A stretch of 64,000 nucleotides of DNA from Pseudoalteromonas denitrificans DSM 6059 (GTDB lineage Bacteria > Pseudomonadota > Gammaproteobacteria > Enterobacterales > Alteromonadaceae): assembly GCF_900112265.1 (NCBI RefSeq), contig NZ_FOLO01000018.1, positions 1 through 64,000 on the forward strand. Reading direction: 5' to 3'. Position 1 is the stretch's first letter. Every line of letters starts with the position of its first letter. Positions 34,338 to 44,964 of the stretch are shown piece after piece. Below the pieces are notes generated by a model, which ran no database searches, was not told the DNA's origin, and was given only the letters and a program-made list of their open reading frames with translations. Made by a program: the position numbers and the translations under genes.

Positions 34338-35495
34338 TTATAAAATTTCGCCTGCACCTTCGGCTAAAATACGACGCGCTATGATCAAGCGCATGATCTC
34401 ATTTGTACCTTCTAGAATTTTATGAACTCGTACGTCACGTACATGACGTTCTAATGGATATTCTTTAATATAGCCGTAACCACCATGCAACTGTAATGCT
34501 TCATCACATACAGTAAAGCCCACATCTGTCGCAAATCTTTTTGCCATAGCACAATACGCTGTTTTTTCTGGGTCTTTAGTATCAAGTTTAAATGCAGCTA
34601 AACGCACCATTTGACGTGCTGCAACGAGTTCTGTTGCCATATCTGCTAGTTTAAACTGTAAAGCCTGAAATGCTGCAAGTGGTTTACCAAATTGTTCACG
34701 TTCTTTCATATACTCAGTAGCTGTATTTAAAGCTTGTTGAGCCGTACCGATTGAACACGTTGCGATATTGATTCTGCCACCATCTAAGCCTTGCATAGCA
34801 AACTTAAAACCGTCACCTTCATTACCTAATAGGTGAGATTTTGGAATTCTGACATTTTCAAAAGTAACTAAACGTGTAGGCTGGGCATTCCATCCCATTT
34901 TTTCTTCTGCTTTACCATATATAATGCCTTGAGCATCTGCGGGGATCACAACTGCAGAAATCCCTTTAGGACCCGCTTCTCCAGTTCGCACCATAACAAC
35001 TAAAACATCTGTTTCACCTGCACCAGAAATAAACATTTTTGAACCATTAATAATATAATCATCACCATCAGGCACTGCTTTTGTTCTTAATGATGCAGCA
35101 TCAGAACCAGAACCCGGTTCAGTTAAACAATATGAGGCTAGTTTTGCACCCATTACAAGCTCATCACACAATTGGTCTTTTATTTCTTGTGTACCAAAAC
35201 TTGCAATCATCCATGTAGCCATATTATGAATTGTTAACATTGCCGTAGTTGCCGTACAACCCATTGCAAGTTGTTCAAAAATGATGCTTGAATCTAAACG
35301 AGATAAACCTAAGCCACCTGATTCTTCAGGTGTATAAAGGCCACAGAAACCAAGTTCACCAGCGGCCTGAATAACATCTTTAGGGAAAATATGTTCAGCA
35401 TCCCATTTTGCTGCATTTGGAAGCATTTCAGTTAATGCAAATTGACGTGCCGTTTCAGCAAAAGCGATTTGATCTTCAGATAAATTAAAATTCAT
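34338..35495 (-). CDS. Acyl-CoA dehydrogenase (isobutyryl-CoA dehydrogenase type)
   Basis: 385 residues, FAD-dependent. SYCLTEPGSGSDAASL and MFISGAGETD bind FAD and acyl-CoA; the C-terminal HKILEGTNEIMRLIIARRI carries the catalytic Glu in the common acyl-CoA dehydrogenase position. GLDGGRINIATCSIG lacks a Glu at the isovaleryl-CoA dehydrogenase site, which separates it from LiuA at 37584. Located with valine-pathway genes, it most likely makes methacrylyl-CoA from isobutyryl-CoA. Confidence 0.9.
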   Translation of the reverse strand: MNFNLSEDQIAFAETARQFALTEMLPNAAKWDAEHIFPKDVIQAAGELGFCGLYTPEESGGLGLSRLDSSIIFEQLAMGCTATTAMLTIHNMATWMIASFGTQEIKDQLCDELVMGAKLASYCLTEPGSGSDAASLRTKAVPDGDDYIINGSKMFISGAGETDVLVVMVRTGEAGPKGISAVVIPADAQGIIYGKAEEKMGWNAQPTRLVTFENVRIPKSHLLGNEGDGFKFAMQGLDGGRINIATCSIGTAQQALNTATEYMKEREQFGKPLAAFQALQFKLADMATELVAARQMVRLAAFKLDTKDPEKTAYCAMAKRFATDVGFTVCDEALQLHGGYGYIKEYPLERHVRDVRVHKILEGTNEIMRLIIARRILAEGAGEIL

Positions 35496-35620
35496 AGTGT
35501 TCTCATTATTATACTTTTCAAACTAAAAGCATTTAGACTTTTAGCTAATATCATCAAATTGTTATATCTAAAAAACTTCAAGATATGTAAATTTCTAAAT
35601 AGTTGTTTAGATATAACGAT

Positions 35621-35645
35621 AAAAGGTGCTTCACAGCACCTTTTT
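35621..35645. terminator. Bidirectional terminator after the thiolase gene
   Basis: AAAAGGTGCT-TCAC-AGCACCTTTTT, strong in both directions. It lies 3' of the minus-strand thiolase gene. Confidence 0.8.
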
Positions 35646-35652
35646 ATACTCT

Positions 35653-36837
35653 TTATACTGCTTCTACCGCTATCGCAACGGCTTCACCACCACCAATACA
35701 CAAAGTCGCAATGCCTTTACTCAAACCACGATTTCTTAATGCATGAATAAGCGTAACTAAAATACGCGCACCACTTGCACCAATAGGATGACCTAATGCA
35801 CATGCACCGCCATTCACGTTAACTTTACTTTCATCTAATTTAAGCTCATTAATTGCAAGCATAGTGACCATGGCAAATGCTTCATTGATTTCCCATAAAT
35901 CAATATCATTTATTGTCCAACCAGCTTTATTTAATACCGAATTAATTGCACCAATTGGCGCTACCGTAAATTCAGCAGGTGCTTGTGAGTGTGTTGCATG
36001 TGCAGCAATACGACATAAAGGCACTAAACCTTTCGCTTTGGCTGTAGATTCACGCATTAATACTAAAGCTGCTGCACCATCCGATATAGATGATGAGTTT
36101 GCAGCAGTAATAGTACCGTCTTTTGCAAATGCTGGACGTAAACCTGGTATTTTATCTATCTTAGCGTTACCTGGACCCTCATCAGTTGTAACCTCAACAT
36201 CACCACGACGGTTTTTTACAATAAAGGGTTCTATCTCATTTTCAAAATTACCATTTTCTATTGCTGTTTGTGCTTTTTGAAGAGAGGAAATAGCAAAAGT
36301 ATCCATATCTTCACGTGTTAGCTTATATTCATTTGCTGTTTCTTGTGCAAAGCAACCCATGGCTTTATTTTCATAAGCATCTTCAAGACCGTCAGCCATC
36401 ATGTGATCTTTAATTTCACCATGTCCCATTCTAAAACCACCACGCGCCTTTGGTAAAAAGTACGGGGCATTTGACATGCTTTCCATACCACCGGCTACTG
36501 CAATTTCAATACTATCGGCTTTAATTAAATCATGTGCTAACATAGTTGCTTTAATACCTGAGCCACATACTTTATTAATTGTTGTTGCACCTGTTTTTTG
36601 CTCAAGACCGGCTTTTAAGGTTGCCTGACGCGCAGGAGCTTGACCTAAACCTGCTGGTAATACACACCCCATAACAACTTCATCTATATCACCAGCTACT
36701 AGACCAGAGTTTGCAACTGCACTTTTAATTGCAGTTGCACCTAAATCTGTTGCAGCTGCGCCACTTAAAGTGCCCATGAAGCCACCCATAGGAGTACGTT
36801 TTGCACTTACAATTACTATCGGATCTTGAACTGACAT
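35653..36837 (-). CDS. Acetyl-CoA acyltransferase (thiolase)
   Basis: 394 residues. The active-site Cys is in NKVCGSGIKATML, the His in GGACALGHPIGASGAR and the second Cys in TLCIGGGEAVAI. In this island it could cleave acetoacetyl-CoA (end of leucine or ketone use) or 2-methylacetoacetyl-CoA (isoleucine). It is divergent from liuR across a 310-bp region carrying operator-like palindromes. Confidence 0.92.
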   Translation of the reverse strand: MSVQDPIVIVSAKRTPMGGFMGTLSGAAATDLGATAIKSAVANSGLVAGDIDEVVMGCVLPAGLGQAPARQATLKAGLEQKTGATTINKVCGSGIKATMLAHDLIKADSIEIAVAGGMESMSNAPYFLPKARGGFRMGHGEIKDHMMADGLEDAYENKAMGCFAQETANEYKLTREDMDTFAISSLQKAQTAIENGNFENEIEPFIVKNRRGDVEVTTDEGPGNAKIDKIPGLRPAFAKDGTITAANSSSISDGAAALVLMRESTAKAKGLVPLCRIAAHATHSQAPAEFTVAPIGAINSVLNKAGWTINDIDLWEINEAFAMVTMLAINELKLDESKVNVNGGACALGHPIGASGARILVTLIHALRNRGLSKGIATLCIGGGEAVAIAVEAV

Positions 36838-36894
36838 ATATTAGCTCTCTTTGAATCATGTTTATTTATAATAATGATATGAGGATACACAAAA

Positions 36895-36916
36895 TTGACG
36901 TTTACGCCAACGTCAA
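36895..36916. promoter_or_regulatory. Candidate LiuR operator
   Basis: TTGACGTT and AACGTCAA form perfect 8-bp arms around a 6-bp centre. It is placed 58 bp upstream of the thiolase ATG, between thiolase and liuR. MerR-family LiuR regulators are known to control such clusters through ACGT-containing palindromes; assignment here is inference. A further TTTACGTAAA occurs at 37087-37096. Confidence 0.55.
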
Positions 36917-36957
36917 CTTGAAAATCTTTAGTCATATTTATTTAAAATGTAAATTTT

Positions 36958-36979
36958 ACTGACAACTTAAGTTGCCAGT
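36958..36979. promoter_or_regulatory. Second palindrome in the thiolase-liuR region
   Basis: ACTGACAACTT and AAGTTGCCAGT match as inverted halves at all but one pair, with a perfect 12-base core CAACTTAAGTTG. This differs from the LiuR-like site, so a different regulator may bind. Which one is unknown. Confidence 0.4.
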
Positions 36980-37147
36980 TTCATTTTCAATTTATTATTC
37001 CAACATTTTCCAATTAAAAAATATTCTATATTTAATCACTATTACACAAGTCATTTTTTACATTTGTATAACACGACTGCTTTACCTTTACGTAAACTTC
37101 ACTTATATTGTACTCAAAATATGAAGATGCTGATCCAAGGTAAAATA

Positions 37148-37555
37148 ATGAACGAAAACATCTACGACCAAAACTCGGAAGAAACATTTAGCATCAGCGA
37201 TCTCTCAAAAGAATTTGATATTACAACACGTAGTATTCGTTTTTATGAAGACCAAGGATTAATCACTCCTACACGTAATGGACAAACCCGTATTTATACA
37301 AAGCGCGATAAAGTACGGTTAAAGCTCATATTACGTGGTAAAAGATTAGGCTTTACATTGGCTGAAACCGGACGTTTGTTTGAATTATATGATGCAGATA
37401 AATCAAGTCCTAATCAGTTGAATATCATGTTAGAACTCATACAAGATAAAAAAGTACACCTTACACAACAAATGGATGACATCAAAGTTGTGCTAATGGA
37501 ACTGATGACTGCTGAAAAACGCTGTCGCGATACATTAAAAAGTTTAAAAGACTAA
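37148..37555 (+). CDS. liuR: MerR-family regulator of branched-chain amino acid degradation
   Basis: 135 residues from ATG 37148, which follows AAGGT; the longer frame from 37064 is unlikely. The MerR helix-turn-helix and wing are [20 protein letters not shown], then [19 protein letters not shown], followed by a coiled helix. No Cys-rich metal site, as expected for LiuR. It is the first gene of the liu operon, 28 bp before liuA, and divergent from thiolase. Confidence 0.88.
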   Translation: MNENIYDQNSEETFSISDLSKEFDITTRSIRFYEDQGLITPTRNGQTRIYTKRDKVRLKLILRGKRLGFTLAETGRLFELYDADKSSPNQLNIMLELIQDKKVHLTQQMDDIKVVLMELMTAEKRCRDTLKSLKD

Positions 37556-37583
37556 ACCATACTTAAATATTACAGGACACATC

Positions 37584-38759
37584 ATGAGCACTATCTCTCT
37601 TTATAAAGAACTTAATTTTGGTTTAGGCGAAACCGCAGACATGATCAAAGATCACGTTAACTCATTTGCCTCTACTGAAATTGCACCAATTGCTGAAAAA
37701 ACAGACTTAGATAATGAGTTTCCCAATGAACTTTGGCCAAAACTTGGCGAAATGGGTTTGTTAGGTATTACTGTAAGTGAAGAGTTTGGTGGTTCAGGAT
37801 TAGGTTACCTAGAGCATGTATTAGCTGTTGAAGAAATCAGCCGCGCCAGTGCGTCTATCGGTTTAAGTTACGGCGCACATTCAAATTTATGTGTAAACCA
37901 AATATTCCGCAATGGCAATCAAGCACAAAAAGAAAAATATCTTCCTAAGCTTATTAGCGGTGAACATATAGGTGCATTGGCTATGAGTGAACCAAATGCA
38001 GGTTCAGACGTTGTATCAATGAAACTCAAAGCAGAAAAAAAAGGCGATAAGTACATTTTAAACGGAAATAAAATGTGGATCACCAATGGTCCTGATGCAA
38101 GCACATATGTTGTTTATGCAAAAACTGATATGGAAGCACATTCAAAAGGTATTACAGCATTCATCGTTGAGCGTGACTTCCCTGGTTTTACGCAAGCACA
38201 AAAACTCGATAAATTAGGTATGCGTGGTTCAAATACATGTGAACTTGTTTTTGTAGATTGTGAAGTACCAGAAGAAAATATACTTGGTGAATTAAATCAA
38301 GGCGTTAAAGTATTAATGAGCGGTCTAGATTATGAACGTGTTGTGCTTTCAGGTGGGTGTTTAGGCATAATGCAAGCATGTATGGACCTAGTAGTACCTT
38401 ATATACATGAGCGTAAGCAGTTTGATACAGAAATTGGTAAGTTCCAACTTATCCAAGGCAAGATTGCAGATATGTATTCACAAATGAATGCAGCACGAAG
38501 TTATGTATATACAGTTGCAAAGTCGTGTGATCGCGGTGAAACAACACGTAAAGATGCTGCGGGTGTTATTTTATATGCAGCTGAACTTGCAACAAAAATG
38601 GCATTAGATGCCATTCAAATTTTAGGCGGTAATGGTTACATCAATGAATTTGCAGCTGGGCGTTTATTACGTGATGCAAAATTATATGAAATTGGCGCAG
38701 GTACTTCTGAAATCCGTCGTATGCTAATTGGTCGTGAATTATTTAGTGAAAGTCGTTAG
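37584..38759 (+). CDS. liuA: Isovaleryl-CoA dehydrogenase
   Basis: Oxidises isovaleryl-CoA to 3-methylcrotonyl-CoA, passing electrons to ETF. 391 residues. [15 protein letters not shown] and [10 protein letters not shown] are the FAD segments. The catalytic Glu is in [16 protein letters not shown], the position special to this enzyme, while the usual C-terminal Glu site reads [11 protein letters not shown]. It precedes the two-subunit methylcrotonyl-CoA carboxylase genes. Confidence 0.95.
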   Translation: MSTISLYKELNFGLGETADMIKDHVNSFASTEIAPIAEKTDLDNEFPNELWPKLGEMGLLGITVSEEFGGSGLGYLEHVLAVEEISRASASIGLSYGAHSNLCVNQIFRNGNQAQKEKYLPKLISGEHIGALAMSEPNAGSDVVSMKLKAEKKGDKYILNGNKMWITNGPDASTYVVYAKTDMEAHSKGITAFIVERDFPGFTQAQKLDKLGMRGSNTCELVFVDCEVPEENILGELNQGVKVLMSGLDYERVVLSGGCLGIMQACMDLVVPYIHERKQFDTEIGKFQLIQGKIADMYSQMNAARSYVYTVAKSCDRGETTRKDAAGVILYAAELATKMALDAIQILGGNGYINEFAAGRLLRDAKLYEIGAGTSEIRRMLIGRELFSESR

Positions 38760-38807
38760 AACACACATTCACATAACTAATAAAAGCGTATAAGTTCAGG
38801 GGAAAAT

Positions 38808-40415
38808 ATGACAATTTTAAAATCTCAAATTAACAGTCACGATCCAGCCTTTGTTGAAAAACAAGCTGCAATGAATGAATTAGTAAAAGATTTGCATAAG
38901 CAAACTGCCAAATTTATTAAAGGTGGCGGTGATGCATTAATCGAAAGGCATCAAGGTCGCGGTAAAATGTTTGTGCGTGATCGTATTGATACATTAATTG
39001 ATGAGGGCTCACCATTTTTAGAGATCTCACAATTTGCAGCACATGGTGTATATAAACAAGATATTGCATGTGCAGGCATAGTTGCAGGTATTGGTCGCGT
39101 TAAAGGCATTGAATGTATGATCATAGCCAATGATGCCACTGTTAAAGGTGGGACATATTTTCCGCTCACTGTAAAAAAGCATTTAAGAGCACAAGATATT
39201 GCAGAGCAATGTCATTTGCCTTGTATTTATCTTGTTGATTCAGGTGGTGCAAACCTACCTGAACAAGATGAAGTTTTCCCTGATAAATTACATTTTGGTC
39301 GCATCTTTTATAACCAAGCTCGCATGTCAGGAAAAGGCATTCCTCAAATTGCTGTGGTTATGGGTTTATGTACTGCAGGTGGTGCATATGTACCAGCTAT
39401 GGCTGACGAAAGCATCATAGTAAAAGATCAAGGCACTATCTTTTTAGCAGGTCCCCCATTAGTTAAAGCGGCAACGGGTGAAGTTGTATCTGCTGAAGAT
39501 TTAGGGGGCGCTGATGTGCATTGTAAAGTGTCGGGTGTTGCCGATCATTATGCAGACAATGACGAACATGCTTTATCAATTGCACGCCAATGTATTGAAC
39601 GTGTTAATCATAACCGCCCTACTGCACCTTTATTAGATGAAGTAAAACCACCTAGATATGACGCTTCAGAAATTTATGGCATTGTGGGAACAGATCTTAA
39701 AAAACCTTTTGATGTGCGTGATGTAATCGCCCGTACTGTTGATGACTCTGCATTTGATGAATTCAAAAAATATTTTGGCGAAACGCTGGTGTGTGGCTTT
39801 GCTAAAATTTATGGCATGCCAGTAGGCATAGTTGCAAATAATGGCATTTTATTTTCTGAGTCTGCACAAAAAGGTGCTCACTTTATTCAGTTATGTGCGC
39901 AAAGAAAAATTCCATTAGTGTTTTTACAAAATATTACTGGCTTTATGGTTGGTCAAAAATATGAAGCTGAAGGCATCGCAAAACATGGTGCAAAAATGGT
40001 AATGGCCGTGTCATGTGCTGATGTGCCTAAATTTACGGTCCTAATTGGTGGCTCATACGGCGCTGGTAACTATGGTATGTGTGGTCGTGCATTTGAACCG
40101 ACTATGATGTGGATGTGGCCAAACTCTCGTATCTCAGTAATGGGTGGAGAACAAGCAGCAGGCGTATTAACACAAGTAAAGCAAGACGGTTTAGCACGTA
40201 AAGGTGCTTCTATGTCAGATGAAGAAGTGGCTGACTTTAAAAAACCAATTATTGATCAATATGAAGAACAAGGTCACCCTTATTATGCCAGTGCCCGTTT
40301 ATGGGATGACGGTATAATCGACCCTGCTCAAACACGCCATGTATTAGGTTTAGCTTTAAGTGCCTCTAAAAACGCACCTGAAAAAGAGTCTAACTTTGGT
40401 GTATTTCGTATGTAA
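38808..40415 (+). CDS. liuB: Methylcrotonyl-CoA carboxylase, carboxyltransferase (beta) subunit
   Basis: 535 residues. Carboxyltransferase halves are seen around [19 protein letters not shown] and [20 protein letters not shown], with [15 protein letters not shown] in the N-terminal half. It transfers CO2 from biotin to 3-methylcrotonyl-CoA and works with LiuD. AGGGG lies before the ATG. A strong hairpin follows the stop, before liuC. Confidence 0.95.
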   Translation: MTILKSQINSHDPAFVEKQAAMNELVKDLHKQTAKFIKGGGDALIERHQGRGKMFVRDRIDTLIDEGSPFLEISQFAAHGVYKQDIACAGIVAGIGRVKGIECMIIANDATVKGGTYFPLTVKKHLRAQDIAEQCHLPCIYLVDSGGANLPEQDEVFPDKLHFGRIFYNQARMSGKGIPQIAVVMGLCTAGGAYVPAMADESIIVKDQGTIFLAGPPLVKAATGEVVSAEDLGGADVHCKVSGVADHYADNDEHALSIARQCIERVNHNRPTAPLLDEVKPPRYDASEIYGIVGTDLKKPFDVRDVIARTVDDSAFDEFKKYFGETLVCGFAKIYGMPVGIVANNGILFSESAQKGAHFIQLCAQRKIPLVFLQNITGFMVGQKYEAEGIAKHGAKMVMAVSCADVPKFTVLIGGSYGAGNYGMCGRAFEPTMMWMWPNSRISVMGGEQAAGVLTQVKQDGLARKGASMSDEEVADFKKPIIDQYEEQGHPYYASARLWDDGIIDPAQTRHVLGLALSASKNAPEKESNFGVFRM

Positions 40416-40439
40416 GTAAAACTGCAATACAGTTTTACT
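40415..40439 (+). terminator. Hairpin between liuB and liuC
   Basis: AGTAAAACTG-CAATA-CAGTTTTACT, a perfect 10-bp stem starting at the liuB stop. A second stem (CCAC...GTGG type) follows near 40442-40480. There is no long T run, so RNA processing or partial attenuation is more likely than full termination. Confidence 0.5.
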
Positions 40440-40524
40440 AAGACCACACTGTGGTTATCAATTTTAGCCACTTTGTGGCATTAAAATAGAGGTGGTAACA
40501 CCTCTAAAACTGACAGGAAATCTC

Positions 40525-41292
40525 ATGTCTGTAAATTTAACGATTTCAAACAAAGTTGCAACAATCACTTTAAATCGCCCTCAAGTTCACAATGCATTTG
40601 ATGACATCACAATAATACAACTAATAGATGTTATTACACAGGCATGTGAACAGGATGTGCGTGCTTTAGTTTTAAAGAGTGAAGGGAGACATTTCTCTGC
40701 TGGTGCAGATTTAGGCTGGATGAAATCAATGGCTGATAATGACTTTGATGATAATTTTGCTGACTCTCAACAATTAGCAAAATTAATGCATACGCTTGCA
40801 AACTGCCCTATGCCAACGATTTGCCAAATACAAGGGGCTGCATTTGGTGGTGCACTAGGCCTAATTGCCTGTTGTGACATCGCTTTTGCAAGCCCAGATG
40901 CTAAGTTTTGTTTAAGTGAAGTTAAGCTAGGATTAATCCCTGCTGTGATCAGCCCCTATGTTATAAAAGCGATTGGTGAGCGCCAATCTCGCCGATACTT
41001 TTTAACAGCTGAAATATTTAAAGCAGATAAAGCGTTAGAGCTTGGTTTGATACACGAAATTTCTGACGAACTTGAAACAAGCGTTAATGATGCGATAAAC
41101 AATATACTCAATAACAGTCCAAAAGCAGTGATTGCTGCAAAAGAGCTTATTCAAGATGTTGCAAATAAAGAAATTAATCAAACATTGCAAGATCTAACGG
41201 CTGAACGTATTGCGTCAATTCGTGTATCAGTTGAAGGCCAAGAAGGCTTAAGTGCTTTTTTTGAAAAACGCGCGCCAAATTGGCAACAATAA
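40525..41292 (+). CDS. liuC: 3-methylglutaconyl-CoA hydratase
   Basis: 255 residues from ATG 40525, chosen for CAGGAAA upstream. Crotonase fold: GRHFSAGADLGWMK and QGAAFGGALGLIACCDIAFA form the oxyanion hole, and LSEVKLGLIPAVISPYV is the catalytic region. It hydrates 3-methylglutaconyl-CoA to HMG-CoA. Its position between liuB and liuD is standard for this operon. Confidence 0.93.
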   Translation: MSVNLTISNKVATITLNRPQVHNAFDDITIIQLIDVITQACEQDVRALVLKSEGRHFSAGADLGWMKSMADNDFDDNFADSQQLAKLMHTLANCPMPTICQIQGAAFGGALGLIACCDIAFASPDAKFCLSEVKLGLIPAVISPYVIKAIGERQSRRYFLTAEIFKADKALELGLIHEISDELETSVNDAINNILNNSPKAVIAAKELIQDVANKEINQTLQDLTAERIASIRVSVEGQEGLSAFFEKRAPNWQQ

Positions 41293-41327
41293 TACTTAAA
41301 CGATTGAGCATAAAAAGGTAATAAACA

Positions 41328-43286
41328 ATGTTAAAAAAAATACTTATTGCAAACCGTGGTGAAATTGCTTGCCGCGTAATAAAAACAGCCAAGCGTTTAG
41401 GTTTAAAAACTGTTGCTGTTTATTCAGATGCAGATAAAAATTCTCTTCATGTGCAACAAGCTGATGAAGCCTATCACATCGGTGCTGCACCGAGTAAAGA
41501 TTCATATTTAGTTTCAAGTAAAATAATTGAAGTAGCAAAACGCTCAGGTGCCGATTGCATCCACCCAGGCTATGGTTTTTTATCAGAAAACTGTGAATTT
41601 TCACGTTTATGTAAAGAAAATGATATTGCTTTTGTAGGACCGCCTGAATCTGCAATTGAAGCTATGGGTTCTAAATCTCGTTCAAAAGAAATCATGGCTG
41701 AGGCAAATGTACCATTAGTACCAGGGTATTATGGTCATAATCAAGATGAATCATTTTTATTTGAAGAAGCAAATAAAATGGGTTACCCAATACTGCTAAA
41801 AGCTGCGTTTGGTGGTGGCGGTAAAGGCATGCGTATCGTTAATTCAGAAGATGAATTTATGGCGATGCTTGCATCAGCTAAACGTGAAGCGATTTCAGGG
41901 TTTGGTAACGATCAAATGCTACTAGAGCGTTATGTTACTAAGCCACGTCATGTTGAAGTACAAGTTTTTGCAGATAATCACGGTAATTGTGTTTATTTAG
42001 GCGATAGAGATTGTTCATTACAACGTCGTCATCAAAAAGTAATTGAAGAAGCCCCTGCACCACAGCTATCAGACAAACTTAGAAAAGAAATGGGTGAAGC
42101 TGCAGTTAGGTGTGCTCAAGCCATTAATTACCAAGGTGCAGGTACAGTCGAGTTTTTATTATGTGGCGATGAATTTTTCTTTATGGAAATGAATACGCGA
42201 CTTCAAGTGGAACACCCTGTAACAGAAATGGTAACGGGTGTTGACTTAGTTGAGTGGCAAATTCGTGTTGCATCAAATGAAACGTTAGCTTTAACACAAG
42301 ATGATATCACTTTAACAGGTCATTCATTAGAAGCGCGTATTTATGCAGAAGACCCATCAGCTGACTTTATGCCGTGTTCAGGTGTTATCAAGCTACTAGC
42401 TACGCCACAAAACTCTAAACATATCCGCATTGATACCGGTGTAAATACGGGCAGTGAAATCAGTAGTTTTTACGACCCTATGATTGCAAAGCTAATTGTA
42501 TGGGATGAAACCCGAGATCTTGCTATTAAAAGATTACAATCAGCCTTAGAAGAGTTTCACCTTGCTGGTTTCCATTGCAATGTGGCTTTTTTACATAACT
42601 TAGCAAGTCATGATGGCTTTGTTAAAACACAACCTGATACACATTTTATTGATGAAAACCAAGATGAGTTAGTAAAGGTAGATAATGCTGATCTTGAAAT
42701 CTGTAATATTCTGGCAAGTCTTGTATATCTGGATTCTATTAAAAATCAAAATTGTGCTTCGCCTTGGAATAAGCAACAAGGCTTCAGATTAAACCAAGAT
42801 AATAATATTAAAATTCCATTTACCGAGTTATCTAACATTTCTGCAGTATGCAATGGTGCGAGTTATAGTTTAACCCTTGATGGTCAAACTATCACAGCTG
42901 ATATATTTATCAATGATACCCATATCAACGCGAATATAGATGGTATTAAATACACTGCTGATTATGTATTAGATCAGAATCAAATTGAATTAATGTATTT
43001 AGCAACAACACACAGATACCAATTAAAAGACAAACATTATGTCAGTGATGTAGAAAATGATGATGCATCTTTAGCTGCACCTTTAAATGGCACTGTTGTT
43101 AAACATCTTTTAGAACTTGGCAGCAAAGTCGAAAAAGGTGATGCGATTGTTGTGATTGAAGCCATGAAAATGGAATATACACTTACTGCACCTTATGATG
43201 GCACACTAACAAGTTTCTGCTTTGATGAAGGCGAATTAGTATCACACGGCGACCTATTAGCCATAGTTGATCAGGAAGGCGCATAA
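41328..43286 (+). CDS. liuD: Methylcrotonyl-CoA carboxylase, biotin-containing (alpha) subunit
   Basis: 652 residues. The biotin carboxylase domain starts KILIANRGEIACRVIKTAK and contains the ATP-grasp loop LKAAFGGGGKGMRIV and EMNTRLQVEHPVTEM. A linker domain is followed by a C-terminal biotinyl domain with the modified Lys in VIEAMKMEYTL. It carboxylates biotin for LiuB. It ends 2 bp before liuE. Confidence 0.96.
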   Translation: MLKKILIANRGEIACRVIKTAKRLGLKTVAVYSDADKNSLHVQQADEAYHIGAAPSKDSYLVSSKIIEVAKRSGADCIHPGYGFLSENCEFSRLCKENDIAFVGPPESAIEAMGSKSRSKEIMAEANVPLVPGYYGHNQDESFLFEEANKMGYPILLKAAFGGGGKGMRIVNSEDEFMAMLASAKREAISGFGNDQMLLERYVTKPRHVEVQVFADNHGNCVYLGDRDCSLQRRHQKVIEEAPAPQLSDKLRKEMGEAAVRCAQAINYQGAGTVEFLLCGDEFFFMEMNTRLQVEHPVTEMVTGVDLVEWQIRVASNETLALTQDDITLTGHSLEARIYAEDPSADFMPCSGVIKLLATPQNSKHIRIDTGVNTGSEISSFYDPMIAKLIVWDETRDLAIKRLQSALEEFHLAGFHCNVAFLHNLASHDGFVKTQPDTHFIDENQDELVKVDNADLEICNILASLVYLDSIKNQNCASPWNKQQGFRLNQDNNIKIPFTELSNISAVCNGASYSLTLDGQTITADIFINDTHINANIDGIKYTADYVLDQNQIELMYLATTHRYQLKDKHYVSDVENDDASLAAPLNGTVVKHLLELGSKVEKGDAIVVIEAMKMEYTLTAPYDGTLTSFCFDEGELVSHGDLLAIVDQEGA

Positions 43287-43288
43287 TC

Positions 43289-44197
43289 ATGACACAATCC
43301 CTATTACCTTCTTTTGTTAAAGTTGTTGAAGTGGGTGCACGTGATGGCCTTCAGAATGAATCTAAGGTTACGACTGAAGATAAAATAGCTTTAATACAAA
43401 ACTTAGTAGACGCAGGTGTAAAACACATCGAAGCAGGTGCATTTGTATCACCCAAATGGGTGCCTCAAATGGCCGATTCTAAGCTTGTAATTGAGTCATT
43501 AGATCATAGTACTGCACACTTTAGTGCTTTAACGCCGAACTTAAAAGGTGCACAACTGGCTTTAGACTCAGGCATTAAAGAATTTGCAATATTTACAGCC
43601 GCAAGCGAAGCTTTTTGTCAAAAAAATATCAATTGTTCAATTGACGAAAGTATCAGTCGCTTTAAAGAAATCATGACCTTTGCAAATGAAAATAACATCA
43701 AGGTTCGTGGTTATGTTAGCTGTGTCATGGGTTGCCCATATCAGGGTGATGTTGAAATTTCTGAAGTTGTCAGAGTGTCTAAATTATTACTTGAGCTCGG
43801 CTGTTATGAAATCAGTTTGGGCGATACTGTCGGTGTTGGCACACCAGGAAAAACAGAACAATTAGTCACAGCCCTATTACAAGATATTCCAGCAAATAAG
43901 CTTGCTGTACATTTTCATGATACATATGGTCAGGCGTTGACAAATATTTACGCTGCTCTGAAACTCGGTATAGCTACTGTTGACGCGGCTGTAGCGGGTT
44001 TAGGTGGCTGCCCTTATGCTAAAGGTGCGTCAGGAAATGTTGCCACTGAAGACCTAATTTATATGCTTGATGGGCTTGGCATTAACACCAATATTGATAT
44101 AAAAAGACTCTGCAAAGCTGGCTGGCAAATATCAGGCGTATTAAATAAAGCACCTGCAAGTAAAGTTTCGCTCGCATTTCAAGCAAATGAAGCATAG
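43289..44197 (+). CDS. liuE: Hydroxymethylglutaryl-CoA lyase
   Basis: 302 residues. VVEVGARDGLQNE is the divalent-metal/substrate site; HFHDTYGQALTNIYAAL supplies metal-binding His, and GGCPYAKGASGNVATED carries the flexible catalytic-Cys loop. It splits HMG-CoA into acetoacetate and acetyl-CoA, which the following CoA transferase then uses. Confidence 0.95.
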   Translation: MTQSLLPSFVKVVEVGARDGLQNESKVTTEDKIALIQNLVDAGVKHIEAGAFVSPKWVPQMADSKLVIESLDHSTAHFSALTPNLKGAQLALDSGIKEFAIFTAASEAFCQKNINCSIDESISRFKEIMTFANENNIKVRGYVSCVMGCPYQGDVEISEVVRVSKLLLELGCYEISLGDTVGVGTPGKTEQLVTALLQDIPANKLAVHFHDTYGQALTNIYAALKLGIATVDAAVAGLGGCPYAKGASGNVATEDLIYMLDGLGINTNIDIKRLCKAGWQISGVLNKAPASKVSLAFQANEA

Positions 44198-44241
44198 TGA
44201 ACATAAGCACTAACATCAATTAAATTAAGGGAGCAAGCTAA

Positions 44242-44946
44242 ATGGCGGGTTTCGATAAAGTAGTTTCAAGTTATGAAGAGGCCATGCAAGGCCTTAAAAA
44301 TGGCGATACAGTAATTGCCGGTGGTTTTGGTTTATGTGGTATACCAGAAGGTTTAATTGCACAAATTAAAAAACTCGGCACAAAAGACTTAACTGTAGTT
44401 TCAAATAACTGTGGTGTTGACGATTTTGGCTTAGGTATTTTATTACAAGATAGACAAATAAAAAAAATTATCGCGTCTTATGTTGGTGAAAATGCTTTAT
44501 TTGAACAGCAGCTATTAAGCGGTGAAATAGATGTGGAATTAACACCTCAAGGCACGCTAGCTGAAAAAATGCGTGCTGGCGGTGCTGGTATTCCAGGTTT
44601 TTATACCGCAACAGGCTACGGTACTCCTATCGCTGAGGGTAAAGAAGTAAAAGAATTTAATGGCCGCCCCTATATTTTAGAAGAAGGGATCACGGGTGAA
44701 TTTGCCATAGTGAAAGCATGGAAAGCTGATAGATACGGAAACTTAGTTTTCCGTCACACGGCAATGAATTTTAATCCAATGGCAGCCACAGCAGGTAAAA
44801 TTACCGTTGTCGAAGTTGAAGAAATTGTTGAACCAGGTGAACTTGCTCCAAGTGAAATTCATACACCTGGGATTTATGTAAATCGTGTGATTTTAGGTCA
44901 ATTTGAGAAACGCATTGAACGTGTGACAACACGTCCTTCATCTTAA
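44242..44946 (+). CDS. scoA: 3-oxoacid CoA-transferase subunit A
   Basis: 234 residues. [13 protein letters not shown] near the start and [19 protein letters not shown] are family blocks. Together with the B subunit it moves CoA from succinyl-CoA to acetoacetate. AAGGGAGC lies before the ATG. Placement at the end of the liu operon gives acetoacetate activation, replacing the acetoacetyl-CoA synthetase found in other liu clusters. The name follows the family; atoD-like naming is also used. Confidence 0.93.
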   Translation: MAGFDKVVSSYEEAMQGLKNGDTVIAGGFGLCGIPEGLIAQIKKLGTKDLTVVSNNCGVDDFGLGILLQDRQIKKIIASYVGENALFEQQLLSGEIDVELTPQGTLAEKMRAGGAGIPGFYTATGYGTPIAEGKEVKEFNGRPYILEEGITGEFAIVKAWKADRYGNLVFRHTAMNFNPMAATAGKITVVEVEEIVEPGELAPSEIHTPGIYVNRVILGQFEKRIERVTTRPSS

Positions 44947-44964
44947 GCAATTCGGAGAAATATC

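Noticed and set aside
35864-36280. 138-codon plus-strand frame opposite the thiolase
   Set aside because: Shadow frame; the thiolase has all active-site motifs.
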